Below, piece after piece: positions 9,485-19,023 of a DNA stretch of 39,214 nucleotides. Source of the stretch: CAWEZN01 sp964498015. Its GTDB lineage: Bacteria > Zixibacteria > MSB-5A5 > GN15 > PGXB01. The stretch spans positions 1 through 39,214 of the forward strand of contig CAZCFT010000012.1 of NCBI GenBank assembly GCA_964498015.1, read 5' to 3'. The position numbers were made by a program, and so were the translations under genes. Each line of letters begins with the position of its first letter. The first letter of the stretch is position 1. The notes beneath the pieces were generated by a model. It was given only the letters and a program-made list of their open reading frames with translations. It was not told where the DNA came from and ran no database searches.

Positions 9485-9519
9485 CAACCATAAGGGCTTG
9501 TTGAAAAAGCCCCATAATT

Positions 9520-9552
9520 GGTAAATCCGGTTCTAAGCCCGGCTTTTGACGG
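9520..9552 (+). repeat. Dispersed intergenic motif, copy 2 (expanded)
   Basis: GGTAAATCCGG, a short insertion TTCTAAG, then CCCGGCTTTTGACGG. This copy lies inside the MITE-like element and suggests that the dispersed motif is a fragment of that element family. Confidence 0.5.
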
Positions 9553-9570
9553 GCATTAGACGGAACAGTT

Positions 9571-9614
9571 GCGGCGGGTCTTTCCGAGACTTCAGCCGAG
9601 GTGTGACCCGCCGC
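9571..9614. repeat. Internal palindrome of the MITE-like element
   Basis: GCGGCGGGTC (9571-9580) and GACCCGCCGC (9605-9614) are perfect inverted 10-mers around a 24-base loop. They would form a GC-rich hairpin in RNA or cruciform in DNA. Confidence 0.7.
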
Positions 9615-9679
9615 CTTGCAATGAGTTAGCAATCGTGTTGTCTTGCGCCACCATCAAGATCGACTTTTTCACCACTCCC

Positions 9680-9882
9680 ATAAGCATAGAGGCTGGAAGG
9701 TTTCCGACACCAAACCGGCCGACGATTTATTTCCCGATCGGCTTTCTTGATCAAAATTGTGAAAGAGCGGAATTCCTAAGAAAAAATCAAAAAAAGATGT
9801 CTTGACTATTGCAATTTTCTTTGCATTTCGGTACATTCTCCCGTCATATGTATGCAAATAATTTATTATTTATGAGGGATAT
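9680..9882. other. Upstream region of the first large exported paralogue
   Basis: 203 bases with no gene. TTGACT at 9802-9807 could be a -35 element, but the bases 17 downstream (ATTTCG) are a poor -10, so I do not call a promoter. GAGGG just before 9883 serves as the ribosome binding site. Confidence 0.4.
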
Positions 9883-12504
9883 ATGAAGATCTTGAAATCG
9901 AAATCCTCTGTTATTCTCACGGCTTCAATCCTCACACTTTTCGCTCTTTATGGCGTTGGTTTTGGGCGCGGTCTTTTCAATTCACAGGATTTGGAATTGA
10001 AACCCTATAAAACCAGCGCGAGCGCTCCCGGAGTAATGGGGGCAGTCCACGACGTTGGCGATATAGGTCTGTCAGTCACCAATCAGGGAAATTTCGGGAC
10101 CGGCTTTATTGGCAGTTTCATTGATCCAATTTCAGGTCTTGCCGCCCCCTCCTGCCAATATCCATACCCAAGCTCTCTCGAATATCTATTTTCGGGAGCC
10201 TTTTGGATTGGGGCTGTAGTGGGGCGTGATACTCTTGTATCTGTCGGCGCTGATGGCTGGAATTATACCAGGGAAATGTGGCCGGATCCTCCGTCAGGAA
10301 TAAACAATTCGCCAATCGGCGGATTTGAACGTCATTCAATTTCTGACCCCCTCGATGAAAAGGCTGTCTCCGAACAGGATTTGATTTGCATTTACACTGA
10401 TACTCTTACTAACCCAGGCTATGTGGGCAGTGACGCCTGGGATAACCGCCCTCATATACCCCTGAACATTGAAGTTACTCAAAGAAGTTATGCGTGGAGT
10501 TATGACTATGCCAAGGATTTTGTCCTTTTCGATTATTCTATAAAGAATATCAGCCCAAGGAAAACTCTAAATAAAGTTTACATGGGCGTTTATGTGGATG
10601 CAGACGTCGGCACGGCCGGAAATGGAGAAAAGCATACTGATGATATCTGTGGATTTAAGACTGATGTGCCCTCGATTCTGACGCCTCCCGAATGCAATAC
10701 GTGCGATTGGAAGGATACGATCATGATTGCCTATATTGCCGACAATGACGGCAAAGATAAACCGACTGATATGTGCCCATACACTCAGGGAGGTTCACCG
10801 ACGTCAGTGACCGGAACTCGGGTAGTTAGGACGCCTTCGGATTCGCTGAAATATTCATTTAACTGGTGGATTTCTAATGGGGAGGCGCCGAAGGATTTTG
10901 GACCCCGAAAGGTCGGCACGACCGATGATCCATTCCGCGATTTTGGCGGCTTTCTGGGCACACCTGAGGGAGACAAAAATAAATACTATATTATGCGGCA
11001 CGAGGAATTTGATTACGATCAGCTCTACTCGGCAGTAGATCATTCCGCTGGAGGTTGGTTGCCAAGGAGTTCTTCGGCAGGCGATTTTGCCGATGGATTT
11101 GACACCCGGTATCTTCTTTCATTCGGACCTTTCAGCATAGACCCAGGCGAGGTTCTCCCGATAACCTTTGCTTATATCGCCGGAGCTGATTTCCATACTA
11201 ATTGCGAAGCTTTTAAGAATATATTCAATGCCAATGATCCCGACGCTTACTATAACCAGCTGAACTTTGAAAATTTTGGAAGAAACTCTGTTTGGGCATC
11301 CTGGATTTACGACAACCCCGGCGTAGATACTGATGGCGACGGAAACCGCGGCAAATATCGGCTATATATTTATGATTCTATCCCGGACACAACTGGTACA
11401 ATGACCTACCTTGCAGACACTATCTGGTATGAAGGCGATCGCGTTCCTGATTTCGTCGGAGCTCAGCCTCCCCCGCCCCCTATATTGCGCGTCCTTCCCC
11501 GAGTCACGGACCATAATGAAGGGGAACTGGTAGCAAGATTCAACGGAAAGCCCTCCGAAACAACAAGAGATGTTTTTAGTCAGCTCCTTGATTTTGAGGG
11601 GTATAAGGTCTATTTTGCGCTTTCGAAGGAGCAAGCACAATATACACTTATCACTTCCTATGATAAAGAGGATTATGATAAATATATATGGAACAATGGT
11701 AAGCAGGAATATGGGCTCAAAGATCAACCTTTTACCATTGACTCGCTTCGTAAATTGTATGGCCCGGACTTTAATCCTCTGGATTACAACCGAGACAATC
11801 CATTTTACTGGAAAGATTCGGCTTTCATTTTTGGAGGTCAGGATTGGAATAACTCCGGTTTACTTGACACTAATTTCGTCCATAAGAGATTCCCTGATCA
11901 AAAATTCCCGACCACTCTGATTGTTGATTCGGCCAAGAAATGTTGTCCTGATGAGTTAATTGAAGATTCACTTTTCAAATACTTCGATTACGAATATACA
12001 ATAAAACACCTCTTGCCATCCCAGCTATATTATGTTTCCGTAACAGCCTTTGACTTTGGGTCGCCCAAGGGCAAATTGGCCGCTATGGAAAGCAGACAGT
12101 CGGCAAATGCCGTGGCTGAATATCCACAAAACCGGACCAGCATTGTGGAGTCGGAAGGGCTTAAGGTCATAGCTTATCCCAATCCTTATCGGATTGACGG
12201 TCGATATCGAAGTGAAGCAGGAGGCGGCTTTGAGGGGCGTGGGCAAACTGGAGCAACGGACGATAGAGTCAGACGGGTGCATTTTATGAACTTGCCCCAT
12301 AAATGTACAATCAGGATTTTCACAATAGATGGAGATCTGGTTCGCGAAATCCCTCATGATTTTCCGATAGACTCTCCCACGAGTTCTCATGACTCTTGGG
12401 ATTTGATCACCAGAAACACACAAGCAGCGGTTTCTGGAATCTACTACTGGTCGGTTGAGTCGGAATCGGGTAATCAAGTGGGCAAACTCGTGCTAATTAT
12501 GTAG
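9883..12504 (+). CDS. Large exported protein with type IX-like C-terminal domain, paralogue 1
   Basis: An 873-residue protein of unknown function, first of three tandem paralogues. It has a signal peptide (hydrophobic about residues 10-28). A long N-terminal beta-rich part (about 50-480) contains the shared strings SGAFWIGAVVGRDTLVS and PLNIEVTQRSYAWSYDYA. An Asp-rich DTDGDG calcium-type loop is near 482. A Pro linker (GAQPPPPPILRV, about 526-536) leads to an FN3-like region (DFEGYKVY ... YYVSVTAFDFGSP), and the last ~110 residues begin with AYPNPYRIDG and end GKLVLIM. That tail resembles type IX (Por) secretion type A sorting domains, which implies export through the outer membrane and surface anchoring or release. 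No secretion-system genes are in the window, so this is inferred from the tail. A strong terminator follows at 12531. Confidence 0.8.
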   Translation: MKILKSKSSVILTASILTLFALYGVGFGRGLFNSQDLELKPYKTSASAPGVMGAVHDVGDIGLSVTNQGNFGTGFIGSFIDPISGLAAPSCQYPYPSSLEYLFSGAFWIGAVVGRDTLVSVGADGWNYTREMWPDPPSGINNSPIGGFERHSISDPLDEKAVSEQDLICIYTDTLTNPGYVGSDAWDNRPHIPLNIEVTQRSYAWSYDYAKDFVLFDYSIKNISPRKTLNKVYMGVYVDADVGTAGNGEKHTDDICGFKTDVPSILTPPECNTCDWKDTIMIAYIADNDGKDKPTDMCPYTQGGSPTSVTGTRVVRTPSDSLKYSFNWWISNGEAPKDFGPRKVGTTDDPFRDFGGFLGTPEGDKNKYYIMRHEEFDYDQLYSAVDHSAGGWLPRSSSAGDFADGFDTRYLLSFGPFSIDPGEVLPITFAYIAGADFHTNCEAFKNIFNANDPDAYYNQLNFENFGRNSVWASWIYDNPGVDTDGDGNRGKYRLYIYDSIPDTTGTMTYLADTIWYEGDRVPDFVGAQPPPPPILRVLPRVTDHNEGELVARFNGKPSETTRDVFSQLLDFEGYKVYFALSKEQAQYTLITSYDKEDYDKYIWNNGKQEYGLKDQPFTIDSLRKLYGPDFNPLDYNRDNPFYWKDSAFIFGGQDWNNSGLLDTNFVHKRFPDQKFPTTLIVDSAKKCCPDELIEDSLFKYFDYEYTIKHLLPSQLYYVSVTAFDFGSPKGKLAAMESRQSANAVAEYPQNRTSIVESEGLKVIAYPNPYRIDGRYRSEAGGGFEGRGQTGATDDRVRRVHFMNLPHKCTIRIFTIDGDLVREIPHDFPIDSPTSSHDSWDLITRNTQAAVSGIYYWSVESESGNQVGKLVLIM

Positions 12505-12530
12505 AATTATAATAAAAGAGCAGCAAATGC

Positions 12531-12566
12531 AAGGCGGTCGGTCCCACTATGACCGCCTTCATTTTT
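12531..12566 (+). terminator. Intrinsic terminator after paralogue 1
   Basis: The perfect 9-bp stem AAGGCGGTC / GACCGCCTT (12531-12539 with 12551-12559) is followed by CATTTTT. It lies 27 bases after the stop of paralogue 1, so paralogue 2 probably has its own promoter within 12567-12678. Confidence 0.8.
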
Positions 12567-12678
12567 GGGGAAATTCCCTTGATAGTTCCCCAGCTGAAGG
12601 TTAAATTATGGAATTTGAACATAATGGAGCTTTTGCCAATGCTGGAATGGGACATTTGGGAATAGCGGCGCCACAGGG

Positions 12679-15288
12679 ATGAAATATTTTCTTGCTTTGG
12701 CTGGATTTCTATTTGCAGTTATTCCGGCATATTCTTTCGATTCACCCAAAATCGCTCCTATCGAGCGAGCGGGGCATTTCCCGCTCAAAATTGCGGCGGG
12801 AGACGAGCCTAATCTGGAAATTGCCGTTCACAATATCGGCAATGTCTGGATGACTGTGTCTAATATCGCTCAATTTGGGACCGGATACTTGGGATCTTCT
12901 ACCGACCCCATCACAGGAGTGACTGCCCCCTCTTGTTTCTTTCCGGCCGGCTCGAATATCGAATATCTCTATGTCGGGGCTTTCTGGATCGGCGCGGTTG
13001 TTGGTCGAGATACTCTTGTTTCAATAGGTGTCGATGATTACTATGGCGTGGTGGAATTTTGGCCGGATCCAGCGCCCACCGGAGCCATGCAACGCAAATC
13101 TATCCAGCCATCAAATCCGTTTTATGCGGACAATGCCGTTTCTGAAGAAGACGTGGTCGCTCTATACACTGACACTGTGACAAATCCCAATTTTGTTTCT
13201 ATCGATCAAAAAGATGGCCGACCGCATATTCCTCTGAATATTGAGGTGACGCAGAGGAGCTATGCCTGGAGCTATAATTATGCTGAGGATTTTATTCTTT
13301 TCGATTATTCCATTAAAAATATCGGCCGCAAAACCCTCAACCAGGTCTATATGGGGATCTATGTCGATGGCGATGTCCATCATACTTCCAAATCCGGCTC
13401 GGAGGGATATATGGACGACCTCTGCGGTTTTCTGAGAACCTTCCCGGCCGGGATGGGATGTGATTATCTTGATACCGTGAATATTGCATATATTATGGAT
13501 AATGATGGAGACCCCGAAGGCGGCGCCTTTTCGACTACATCAGCCCGCGGAGCGGCCGGCGTCAGGGTCGTTCGAACGCCATCCGATTCCCTTCACTATT
13601 CATTCAACTGGTGGGCCACCGATTATGATGCCGCCTCCGATTTCGGGCCCAGAAAGGCCGGTACAGAAAGCGACCCCTTTCGCGATATGGATGGCCTGCT
13701 GGGGACTCCTCTTGGCGATAGAAATAAATACTATGTTATGCGTCATCCGGAATTCGACTACGACCAACTATTTACGGCCAAAGATCATGCCGCGGGTGGA
13801 TGGTTGCCTCGACCGGCTTCGGCGGCCAACATGGCTGATGGTTTTGATGCCCGATATCTCCTGTCCTTCGGACCCTTCGATATTTCCCCGGGAGAGGTTC
13901 TACCCGTGAGTTTCGCCTGGGTATGCGGGGATAATATTCATGTGAATCCGGATGATTTCATGAGGTACTACACGCCTAATAATCCGGAAATATATTATGA
14001 TAGGCTTGATTTTTCCGAATTGGCAAAAAACTCCAAATGGGCTTCCTGGATTTATGACAACCCTAATTATGATACCGATGGCGACGGCTTTAAGGGAAAA
14101 TACCGAATTTGTTGTGTCGATTCAGTTATCACTATAGATAGCATAGCCATTCCCCCTGAAACATCCTTTACCTGCGTCAAAGCCGATACAACCTATTATG
14201 AGGGCGATGGCGTCCCTGATTTTCGAGGCGCCTCTCCCCCACCCCCTCCTGATTTGCGGGTATTTTCAAGATTGGATGAGTTTAATGCCGGCGAGATCAT
14301 CGTCCGCTGGAATGGCCGCAAGAGCGAAATGACCAAAGATGTTTTTAGCAATCGGCTCGATTTTGAGGGATACAGATTGTATCAGTCTTTATCTCCCAAA
14401 GCCTCCAATTTCGTTCTAATTGCCTCTTTTGACAAGGAAGACTACGATCGCTGGATTTGGAATGCTCTTTCTGGGAAATGGGTCCTTCTGGACCCGCCAT
14501 TTACGATTGATTCTCTGAAGAAATTGTATGGCGAGAATTTTCTGCCGTTGGATTATTCTATTGATAATCCGTTTTATGTTTCTCATCCGAGAGGCGCTGA
14601 TTCAGCTTTCTATTTCACCCGCCAGGACTGGAACGCTTCCGACTTAATTGATACTAATAAGATACATAAGCGTTTTCCGCAACAGCCCTTTCCTTCAACT
14701 CTGAATCTGGATTCTGCGCTCCTCTATCATGCGGATGAACTGATCGAAGATACTTTATTCAAGTATTTCGAATATGAATATACGATCAGGGACTTGCTCT
14801 CATCACAGCTGTACTATATTTCCGTAACTGCTTTCGATTACGGTTCTCCCGGGCACGGCTTGGAAGCTATGGAATCAAAACCGACTCTGAATATGGTATC
14901 CGACTATCCGCAAAATTCCACGAACGTGGTGGAGGAAAAAGGGCTTGATGTCGTCGTATATCCAAATCCATATCGCATTGATGGAAATTATCGGAGCGCC
15001 GGTGGGGGTGGTTTTGAAGGGCGCGGTCAGGAAGACCGCACCGACGACCGGGTACGGGCCATTCATTTTGTCAATCTGCCGGCCAAATGCACTATTAGAA
15101 TATTTTCCATTGATGGCGATCTTATCAGAGAAATAAAACACGATTCTGCTCCAGGGACTCCTCAGAGCGCGCATGAAAAGTGGGATCTCATCACTCGTAA
15201 CACTCAGGCCGTGGCATCCGGCATATATTATTATTCGGTAGAATCAATTTCCGGAAACCAGCTTGGAAAAATAGTTGTCATCATGTGA
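12679..15288 (+). CDS. Large exported protein with type IX-like C-terminal domain, paralogue 2
   Basis: An 869-residue tandem paralogue with the same architecture as the preceding protein: signal peptide (MKYFLALAGFLFAVIPAYS), beta-rich N-terminal part with VGAFWIGAVVGRDTLVS, DTDGDG near residue 465, GASPPPPPDLRV linker, FN3-like DFEGYRLY ... YYISVTAFDYGSP, and a C-terminal VVYPNPYRIDG ... GKIVVIM domain. It carries an extra Cys-containing segment after DTDGDGFKGKY (CCVDSVITIDS ... FTCVKAD). An in-frame TAA at 12622 and no other start codon leave the ATG at 12679 as the only choice. No normal ribosome binding site precedes it (AGGG abuts the ATG), so translation initiation may be weak or atypical. 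The function is unknown. Confidence 0.8.
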   Translation: MKYFLALAGFLFAVIPAYSFDSPKIAPIERAGHFPLKIAAGDEPNLEIAVHNIGNVWMTVSNIAQFGTGYLGSSTDPITGVTAPSCFFPAGSNIEYLYVGAFWIGAVVGRDTLVSIGVDDYYGVVEFWPDPAPTGAMQRKSIQPSNPFYADNAVSEEDVVALYTDTVTNPNFVSIDQKDGRPHIPLNIEVTQRSYAWSYNYAEDFILFDYSIKNIGRKTLNQVYMGIYVDGDVHHTSKSGSEGYMDDLCGFLRTFPAGMGCDYLDTVNIAYIMDNDGDPEGGAFSTTSARGAAGVRVVRTPSDSLHYSFNWWATDYDAASDFGPRKAGTESDPFRDMDGLLGTPLGDRNKYYVMRHPEFDYDQLFTAKDHAAGGWLPRPASAANMADGFDARYLLSFGPFDISPGEVLPVSFAWVCGDNIHVNPDDFMRYYTPNNPEIYYDRLDFSELAKNSKWASWIYDNPNYDTDGDGFKGKYRICCVDSVITIDSIAIPPETSFTCVKADTTYYEGDGVPDFRGASPPPPPDLRVFSRLDEFNAGEIIVRWNGRKSEMTKDVFSNRLDFEGYRLYQSLSPKASNFVLIASFDKEDYDRWIWNALSGKWVLLDPPFTIDSLKKLYGENFLPLDYSIDNPFYVSHPRGADSAFYFTRQDWNASDLIDTNKIHKRFPQQPFPSTLNLDSALLYHADELIEDTLFKYFEYEYTIRDLLSSQLYYISVTAFDYGSPGHGLEAMESKPTLNMVSDYPQNSTNVVEEKGLDVVVYPNPYRIDGNYRSAGGGGFEGRGQEDRTDDRVRAIHFVNLPAKCTIRIFSIDGDLIREIKHDSAPGTPQSAHEKWDLITRNTQAVASGIYYYSVESISGNQLGKIVVIM

Positions 15289-15312
15289 TGCAAATATCGG
15301 TTAGAGAATCGA

Positions 15313-17808
15313 ATGAAAGCCGCTACCAAAGCCCTCATCCTGCTAATAGCCTTATTGCCTGCCTCCATTTCCGCAAGAAATCCATTTGCCGCCGCCAAGA
15401 AAATGCTGAGCGGGAATGCAAGCGACTCTATCCCTTATGACGCCATAGCAGTTCATAATGTCGGCAAGCTGGCCTTGACAATTACCAATTATGGCGTCAT
15501 TGGGCGAGGTTCGGAGGATGCACTCCAGGATCCGCTAACCGGATTAAACGCTCCGTCGCTGAGCTATCCCAAAGGTTTTGGACTCAATTATCTTTTTGAG
15601 GGCTCCTTATGGGTGGGGGCCGTGGTCGGGCATGATACATTAGTCTCTACGGCCGGGCGGGCTTACTGGGATATCAATGAATTCTGGCCAACCTATTACT
15701 CAGACACGATGGGGGGCGATATTCAGTACCGTTCCACACTAAATGTGGAAGCCCCGGAATATAAGAGAGCCGTATCCCAACAGGATTTTATTGCCATGTA
15801 CACTGATACATTGACCAACCCAAAATATGTGGATTTTGACTACTACTCAGGCCGATTCCACCGTCCTCTGAATGTAAGAATAACCCAGAAAAGCTATGCT
15901 TGGGGATATGATTATGCCGAGGATTTTGTCATCTTCGACTGTGAAATCGCCAGTTTAAACTATTATCAGGAGCTCAAGGATGTCTATATCGGGATTTATA
16001 TGGACAACGACATTGGCCGGGATTATCGAGAGGGTGGATATGATGATATTTGCGGTTTCAAGAAATCCGTTCCCTCCAGATATATCGGTGGCTTGGTTGA
16101 TACGATAAATATTGCGTGGGCGGCTGACAATAACGGCGACCCGGACCCTGTCAGTGGTGATTTCCTGGGGCTTTATTCGCCTACCGGTATTGTCGCTACA
16201 AGATTGCTTCGTACTCCTCTTGATTCCCTTTACTTCAATTTTAATTGGTGGATCAGTAGCTTTCGGCAGGATTGGGATTGGGGCCCACGCAGGGCCGGCA
16301 CGCCGGAAGATCCATTCCGCTCTTTTGACGGCTATCTTGGGACTCCTGTGGGTGATAAAAATAAGTACTATATGCTGAGCCATAAAGAGTTCGACTATGA
16401 CCAGATAGAAACATATCTCGATCACACCTCGTCCGGCTGGCTTCCTCCCCCGGTTAACGCCGATCGCATCTCTTATGGCGACGATATCAGGTACCTTCTT
16501 TCCTTTGGTCCATTTCAACTCGGCCCCGGCGATAAAGCCCCTTTCACTTTTGCTGTCGTTATGGGTCAAAATTTCCATGCGGGTTATAGATTTGATGATG
16601 TTGGATTAAATGCACTGTGGGCTGGCTGGATTTTCGATAACCCCGGCGTTGATACCGATGGCGATGGCTATAAAGGGAAATATCATATCTACACCAACCC
16701 CGATTTCAGTGATACAATTTATTATGAGGGCGATGGGTATCCTGATTTTAAGGGCGCCGCCCCGCCTCCCAGTCCGGTTGTGAGACTTTATCCGGGGCTC
16801 GATGAAATCAACCATGGCGAAATCAAAATCCGCTGGAACGGGCGACTTTCCGAGACAACGAACGATCAGTTCAGCCAGAAGGTTGATTTTGAAGGTTATC
16901 GTGTGTATATATCTTTGACCGGGAGGCCTGATGAATTCACGCTGGTGACATCATATGACATCGAAAATTATGACCGCTGGGAATACGACGGTTATTATAA
17001 GAGATGGCAGATAATCAATCCGCCGTATAAAACACAACAATTAAAATGGATGTACGGGGATTCATTCGACCCTGAAAAATATTACAGCGTTGATCATCTT
17101 TTCACCCACTTTAACTGGGGCACGCAGAAATATGAGGTTTTTTATTTTACCCAGCATGACTGGAATGTATCCAATTATTTTGATACTACTCAAATCCACA
17201 AGATTTATCCTGACCAGCCTTACCCCTCATCGCTTGATATGGACAGCATTAGAACATACTTCCCTAATGAACTGACCGAGCAGGGGGAATTGAAATACTT
17301 TGAATATGGATATACCTTGAAAAATCTTCTGCCTTCTCAGCAATATTATGTTTCCGTTACGGCTTTTGATCAAGGATTCCCCGGCAAAAAGCTCCCCCCC
17401 CTTGAGACACAGCCCCAGACCAATGCCCAAAGGGAATTTGCGCTGAACTCCAGTCAACTCTCTATCGATAAGGGTTTGGATGTTGTCGTTTATCCCAATC
17501 CATATAGAATTGACGGCAGATATCGCGAACGGTTCGAAGGCTGGGAAAGGCCGGATCTTTCTGTTGAAAGAAACAGGGCTATTCACTTTACCAATTTGCC
17601 TAACAAATGCACTATAAGAATATTCTCCATCGACGGTGATTTAATTCGCGAGATAAGGCATGATTATCCCGCAAATTCTGCCGGAAGCATGCATGAATCA
17701 TGGGATTTAATAACACGGAATACGATGGCTGTCACCTCAGGCATATATTATTTTTCCGTTGAGTCGGAGTTGGGCAACTATATCGGGAAATTCGTAATAA
17801 TCAAGTAG
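15313..17808 (+). CDS. Large exported protein with type IX-like C-terminal domain, paralogue 3
   Basis: The 831-residue third paralogue starts 24 bases after paralogue 2, so these two are probably one transcript. It has a signal peptide (MKAATKALILLIALLPASISA), SLWVGAVVGHDTLVS, DTDGDGYKGKY, a GAAPPPSPVVRL linker, FN3-like DFEGYRVY ... YYVSVTAFDQGFPG, and VVYPNPYRIDGRYRER ... GKFVIIK at the end. The final Lys fits the basic ends of type A sorting domains better than the Met ends of its two sisters. It is the shortest and most diverged copy. Its TAG stop touches the stop of the convergent MFS gene. The role is unknown; three diverged copies suggest surface proteins with different partners. Confidence 0.8.
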   Translation: MKAATKALILLIALLPASISARNPFAAAKKMLSGNASDSIPYDAIAVHNVGKLALTITNYGVIGRGSEDALQDPLTGLNAPSLSYPKGFGLNYLFEGSLWVGAVVGHDTLVSTAGRAYWDINEFWPTYYSDTMGGDIQYRSTLNVEAPEYKRAVSQQDFIAMYTDTLTNPKYVDFDYYSGRFHRPLNVRITQKSYAWGYDYAEDFVIFDCEIASLNYYQELKDVYIGIYMDNDIGRDYREGGYDDICGFKKSVPSRYIGGLVDTINIAWAADNNGDPDPVSGDFLGLYSPTGIVATRLLRTPLDSLYFNFNWWISSFRQDWDWGPRRAGTPEDPFRSFDGYLGTPVGDKNKYYMLSHKEFDYDQIETYLDHTSSGWLPPPVNADRISYGDDIRYLLSFGPFQLGPGDKAPFTFAVVMGQNFHAGYRFDDVGLNALWAGWIFDNPGVDTDGDGYKGKYHIYTNPDFSDTIYYEGDGYPDFKGAAPPPSPVVRLYPGLDEINHGEIKIRWNGRLSETTNDQFSQKVDFEGYRVYISLTGRPDEFTLVTSYDIENYDRWEYDGYYKRWQIINPPYKTQQLKWMYGDSFDPEKYYSVDHLFTHFNWGTQKYEVFYFTQHDWNVSNYFDTTQIHKIYPDQPYPSSLDMDSIRTYFPNELTEQGELKYFEYGYTLKNLLPSQQYYVSVTAFDQGFPGKKLPPLETQPQTNAQREFALNSSQLSIDKGLDVVVYPNPYRIDGRYRERFEGWERPDLSVERNRAIHFTNLPNKCTIRIFSIDGDLIREIRHDYPANSAGSMHESWDLITRNTMAVTSGIYYFSVESELGNYIGKFVIIK

Positions 17809-19023
17809 CTATTTGCGGTAAATATTCAATTCCGGCGGTATATAGCGGCTCAATTTTCTGAATCCAAGCGCCGCCGTAGCAGTCAGAAGCGCAATAAAGC
17901 CCCACATAAATATGAAATTTGGCTTGGCCAAATCAAGAAGCAATCCTCCGACCAACGGCCCGAACGACCATCCCGCCGCAATGGCAAAGCCGTAGATGCC
18001 CATATAGCGGCCAATTTTCCCTTCCGGAGCCAGATTGGCCGCAATGGACATTCCTGGAGGCGATACAAAATTCTCTCCCATCGTTAGAATCACGAAGGCA
18101 ATTATAAAATAGCCGTAGCTTGATGAAAAACCGATTATGATAAATCCCAAAATATAAAACATCGCTCCCATCGCCAACTGGCTGGTCAGCCGGGTCTGCC
18201 TTAGCATTCGAGTAATCGGAATCTGCAGGAAGGTCACCATCAGACCGTTGAGCATAAAAAGAAATCCGAGCTGACTCTTAGTTATCCCTATGAAATCAAC
18301 AGAATAAAGCGAAAATGGCGCTATCATCTGCGCAACACAGAGCTGAAGTATAAATATAAAGGCGACATGCCTGAGGATAATCTTATCGTCCTTTATGGAA
18401 AAAATATCTTTCCATCCAGAATATTTCTCTTCCAATACCGGAGATTTGATGCCCTTTACAAATAATCCAATTATTGCCCCGGAAACAAAAGTCAGAATGG
18501 CCGAAAAGATGAACAAGTCAGAATACGAATTGGCCGCAATGTACCCTCCCAGCGCCGGACCAACCGCCCATCCCAGATTATCCGCAACTCTCACTGTAGC
18601 GTATCCCTCGGTTCTATCTTTAGGCCGTACCAAATCAGCCACTGATGCATTCGCCGCCGGCTGAAATAATGAACCAAATATGAAATTGATTAAAATCACG
18701 CCTCCGATACCATAGAAACTCCATTTAGCATGGATCGAATAGGCGATTAATAGAAACGCCGCAGATCTGCATATTTGCGCTATAACCATAATCCGATACC
18801 TGCCAAGCTTGTCGGACAATTCCCCTCCAAAAGATTGCGATATGGCCCGAACTACTCCCGCCACTCCAAAAAATATCCCAATTTGCGACAGGCTCATCTT
18901 TAATTCCGAATGAAAATAGATCGATATGAAAGGTATGGCGAGGGCAAAGCCGACCGAGGATACAAACCAGCCGATCAGAAGAATCAAAAATCGATGATCA
19001 TGCTTTTTGAGAAAACCGAGCAT
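17809..19023 (-). CDS. MFS transporter
   Basis: A 404-residue integral membrane protein with about twelve hydrophobic segments and the major-facilitator motif A between helices 2 and 3 (GGELSDKLGRYRI). The layout of two six-helix halves, with a second-half TMG and GRYMGIYG stretch, fits drug/sugar efflux-type MFS proteins; the substrate is not predictable. Its start codon directly follows the stop of the glycosyltransferase-like gene with no gap, so the two are translationally linked. Its TTA-side stop (CTA on the plus strand, 17809-17811) abuts the TAG of the convergent paralogue 3, leaving no intergenic base and no room for a terminator between them. Confidence 0.85.
   Translation of the reverse strand: MLGFLKKHDHRFLILLIGWFVSSVGFALAIPFISIYFHSELKMSLSQIGIFFGVAGVVRAISQSFGGELSDKLGRYRIMVIAQICRSAAFLLIAYSIHAKWSFYGIGGVILINFIFGSLFQPAANASVADLVRPKDRTEGYATVRVADNLGWAVGPALGGYIAANSYSDLFIFSAILTFVSGAIIGLFVKGIKSPVLEEKYSGWKDIFSIKDDKIILRHVAFIFILQLCVAQMIAPFSLYSVDFIGITKSQLGFLFMLNGLMVTFLQIPITRMLRQTRLTSQLAMGAMFYILGFIIIGFSSSYGYFIIAFVILTMGENFVSPPGMSIAANLAPEGKIGRYMGIYGFAIAAGWSFGPLVGGLLLDLAKPNFIFMWGFIALLTATAALGFRKLSRYIPPELNIYRK

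Larger units (their letters stand above)
9494..9679. mobile_element. MITE-like element, 186 bp, no coding capacity
   Basis: The left end GGGCTTGTTGAAAAAGCC and the reverse complement of the right end GGGAGTGGTGAAAAAGTC match at 14 of 18 positions. The element is flanked by ATAA direct repeats (9490-9493 and 9680-9683; CCATAA if the outer bases are counted), which look like a target duplication. Inside are a perfect 10-bp palindrome (9571-9580 with 9605-9614) and a copy of the dispersed TCCGG...TGACGG motif. No transposase is present, so it would need one in trans. It starts 10 bases after the M16 stop, and its left end can fold into a short hairpin (GGGCTT / AAGCCC). Confidence 0.55.

Noticed and set aside
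9569..9805. Small open frame of 78 codons across the MITE-like element
   Set aside because: Spans the element boundary, has no ribosome site and a composition unlike real proteins here.
12567..12591. GGGGAA...TTCCCC inverted repeat after the first paralogue terminator
   Set aside because: Only six pairs around a 13-base loop; likely chance next to the stronger terminator.
15955..16578. Antisense open frame of 207 codons opposite paralogue 3
   Set aside because: Mirrors the Asp/Tyr-rich coding strand and shows no recognisable domain.
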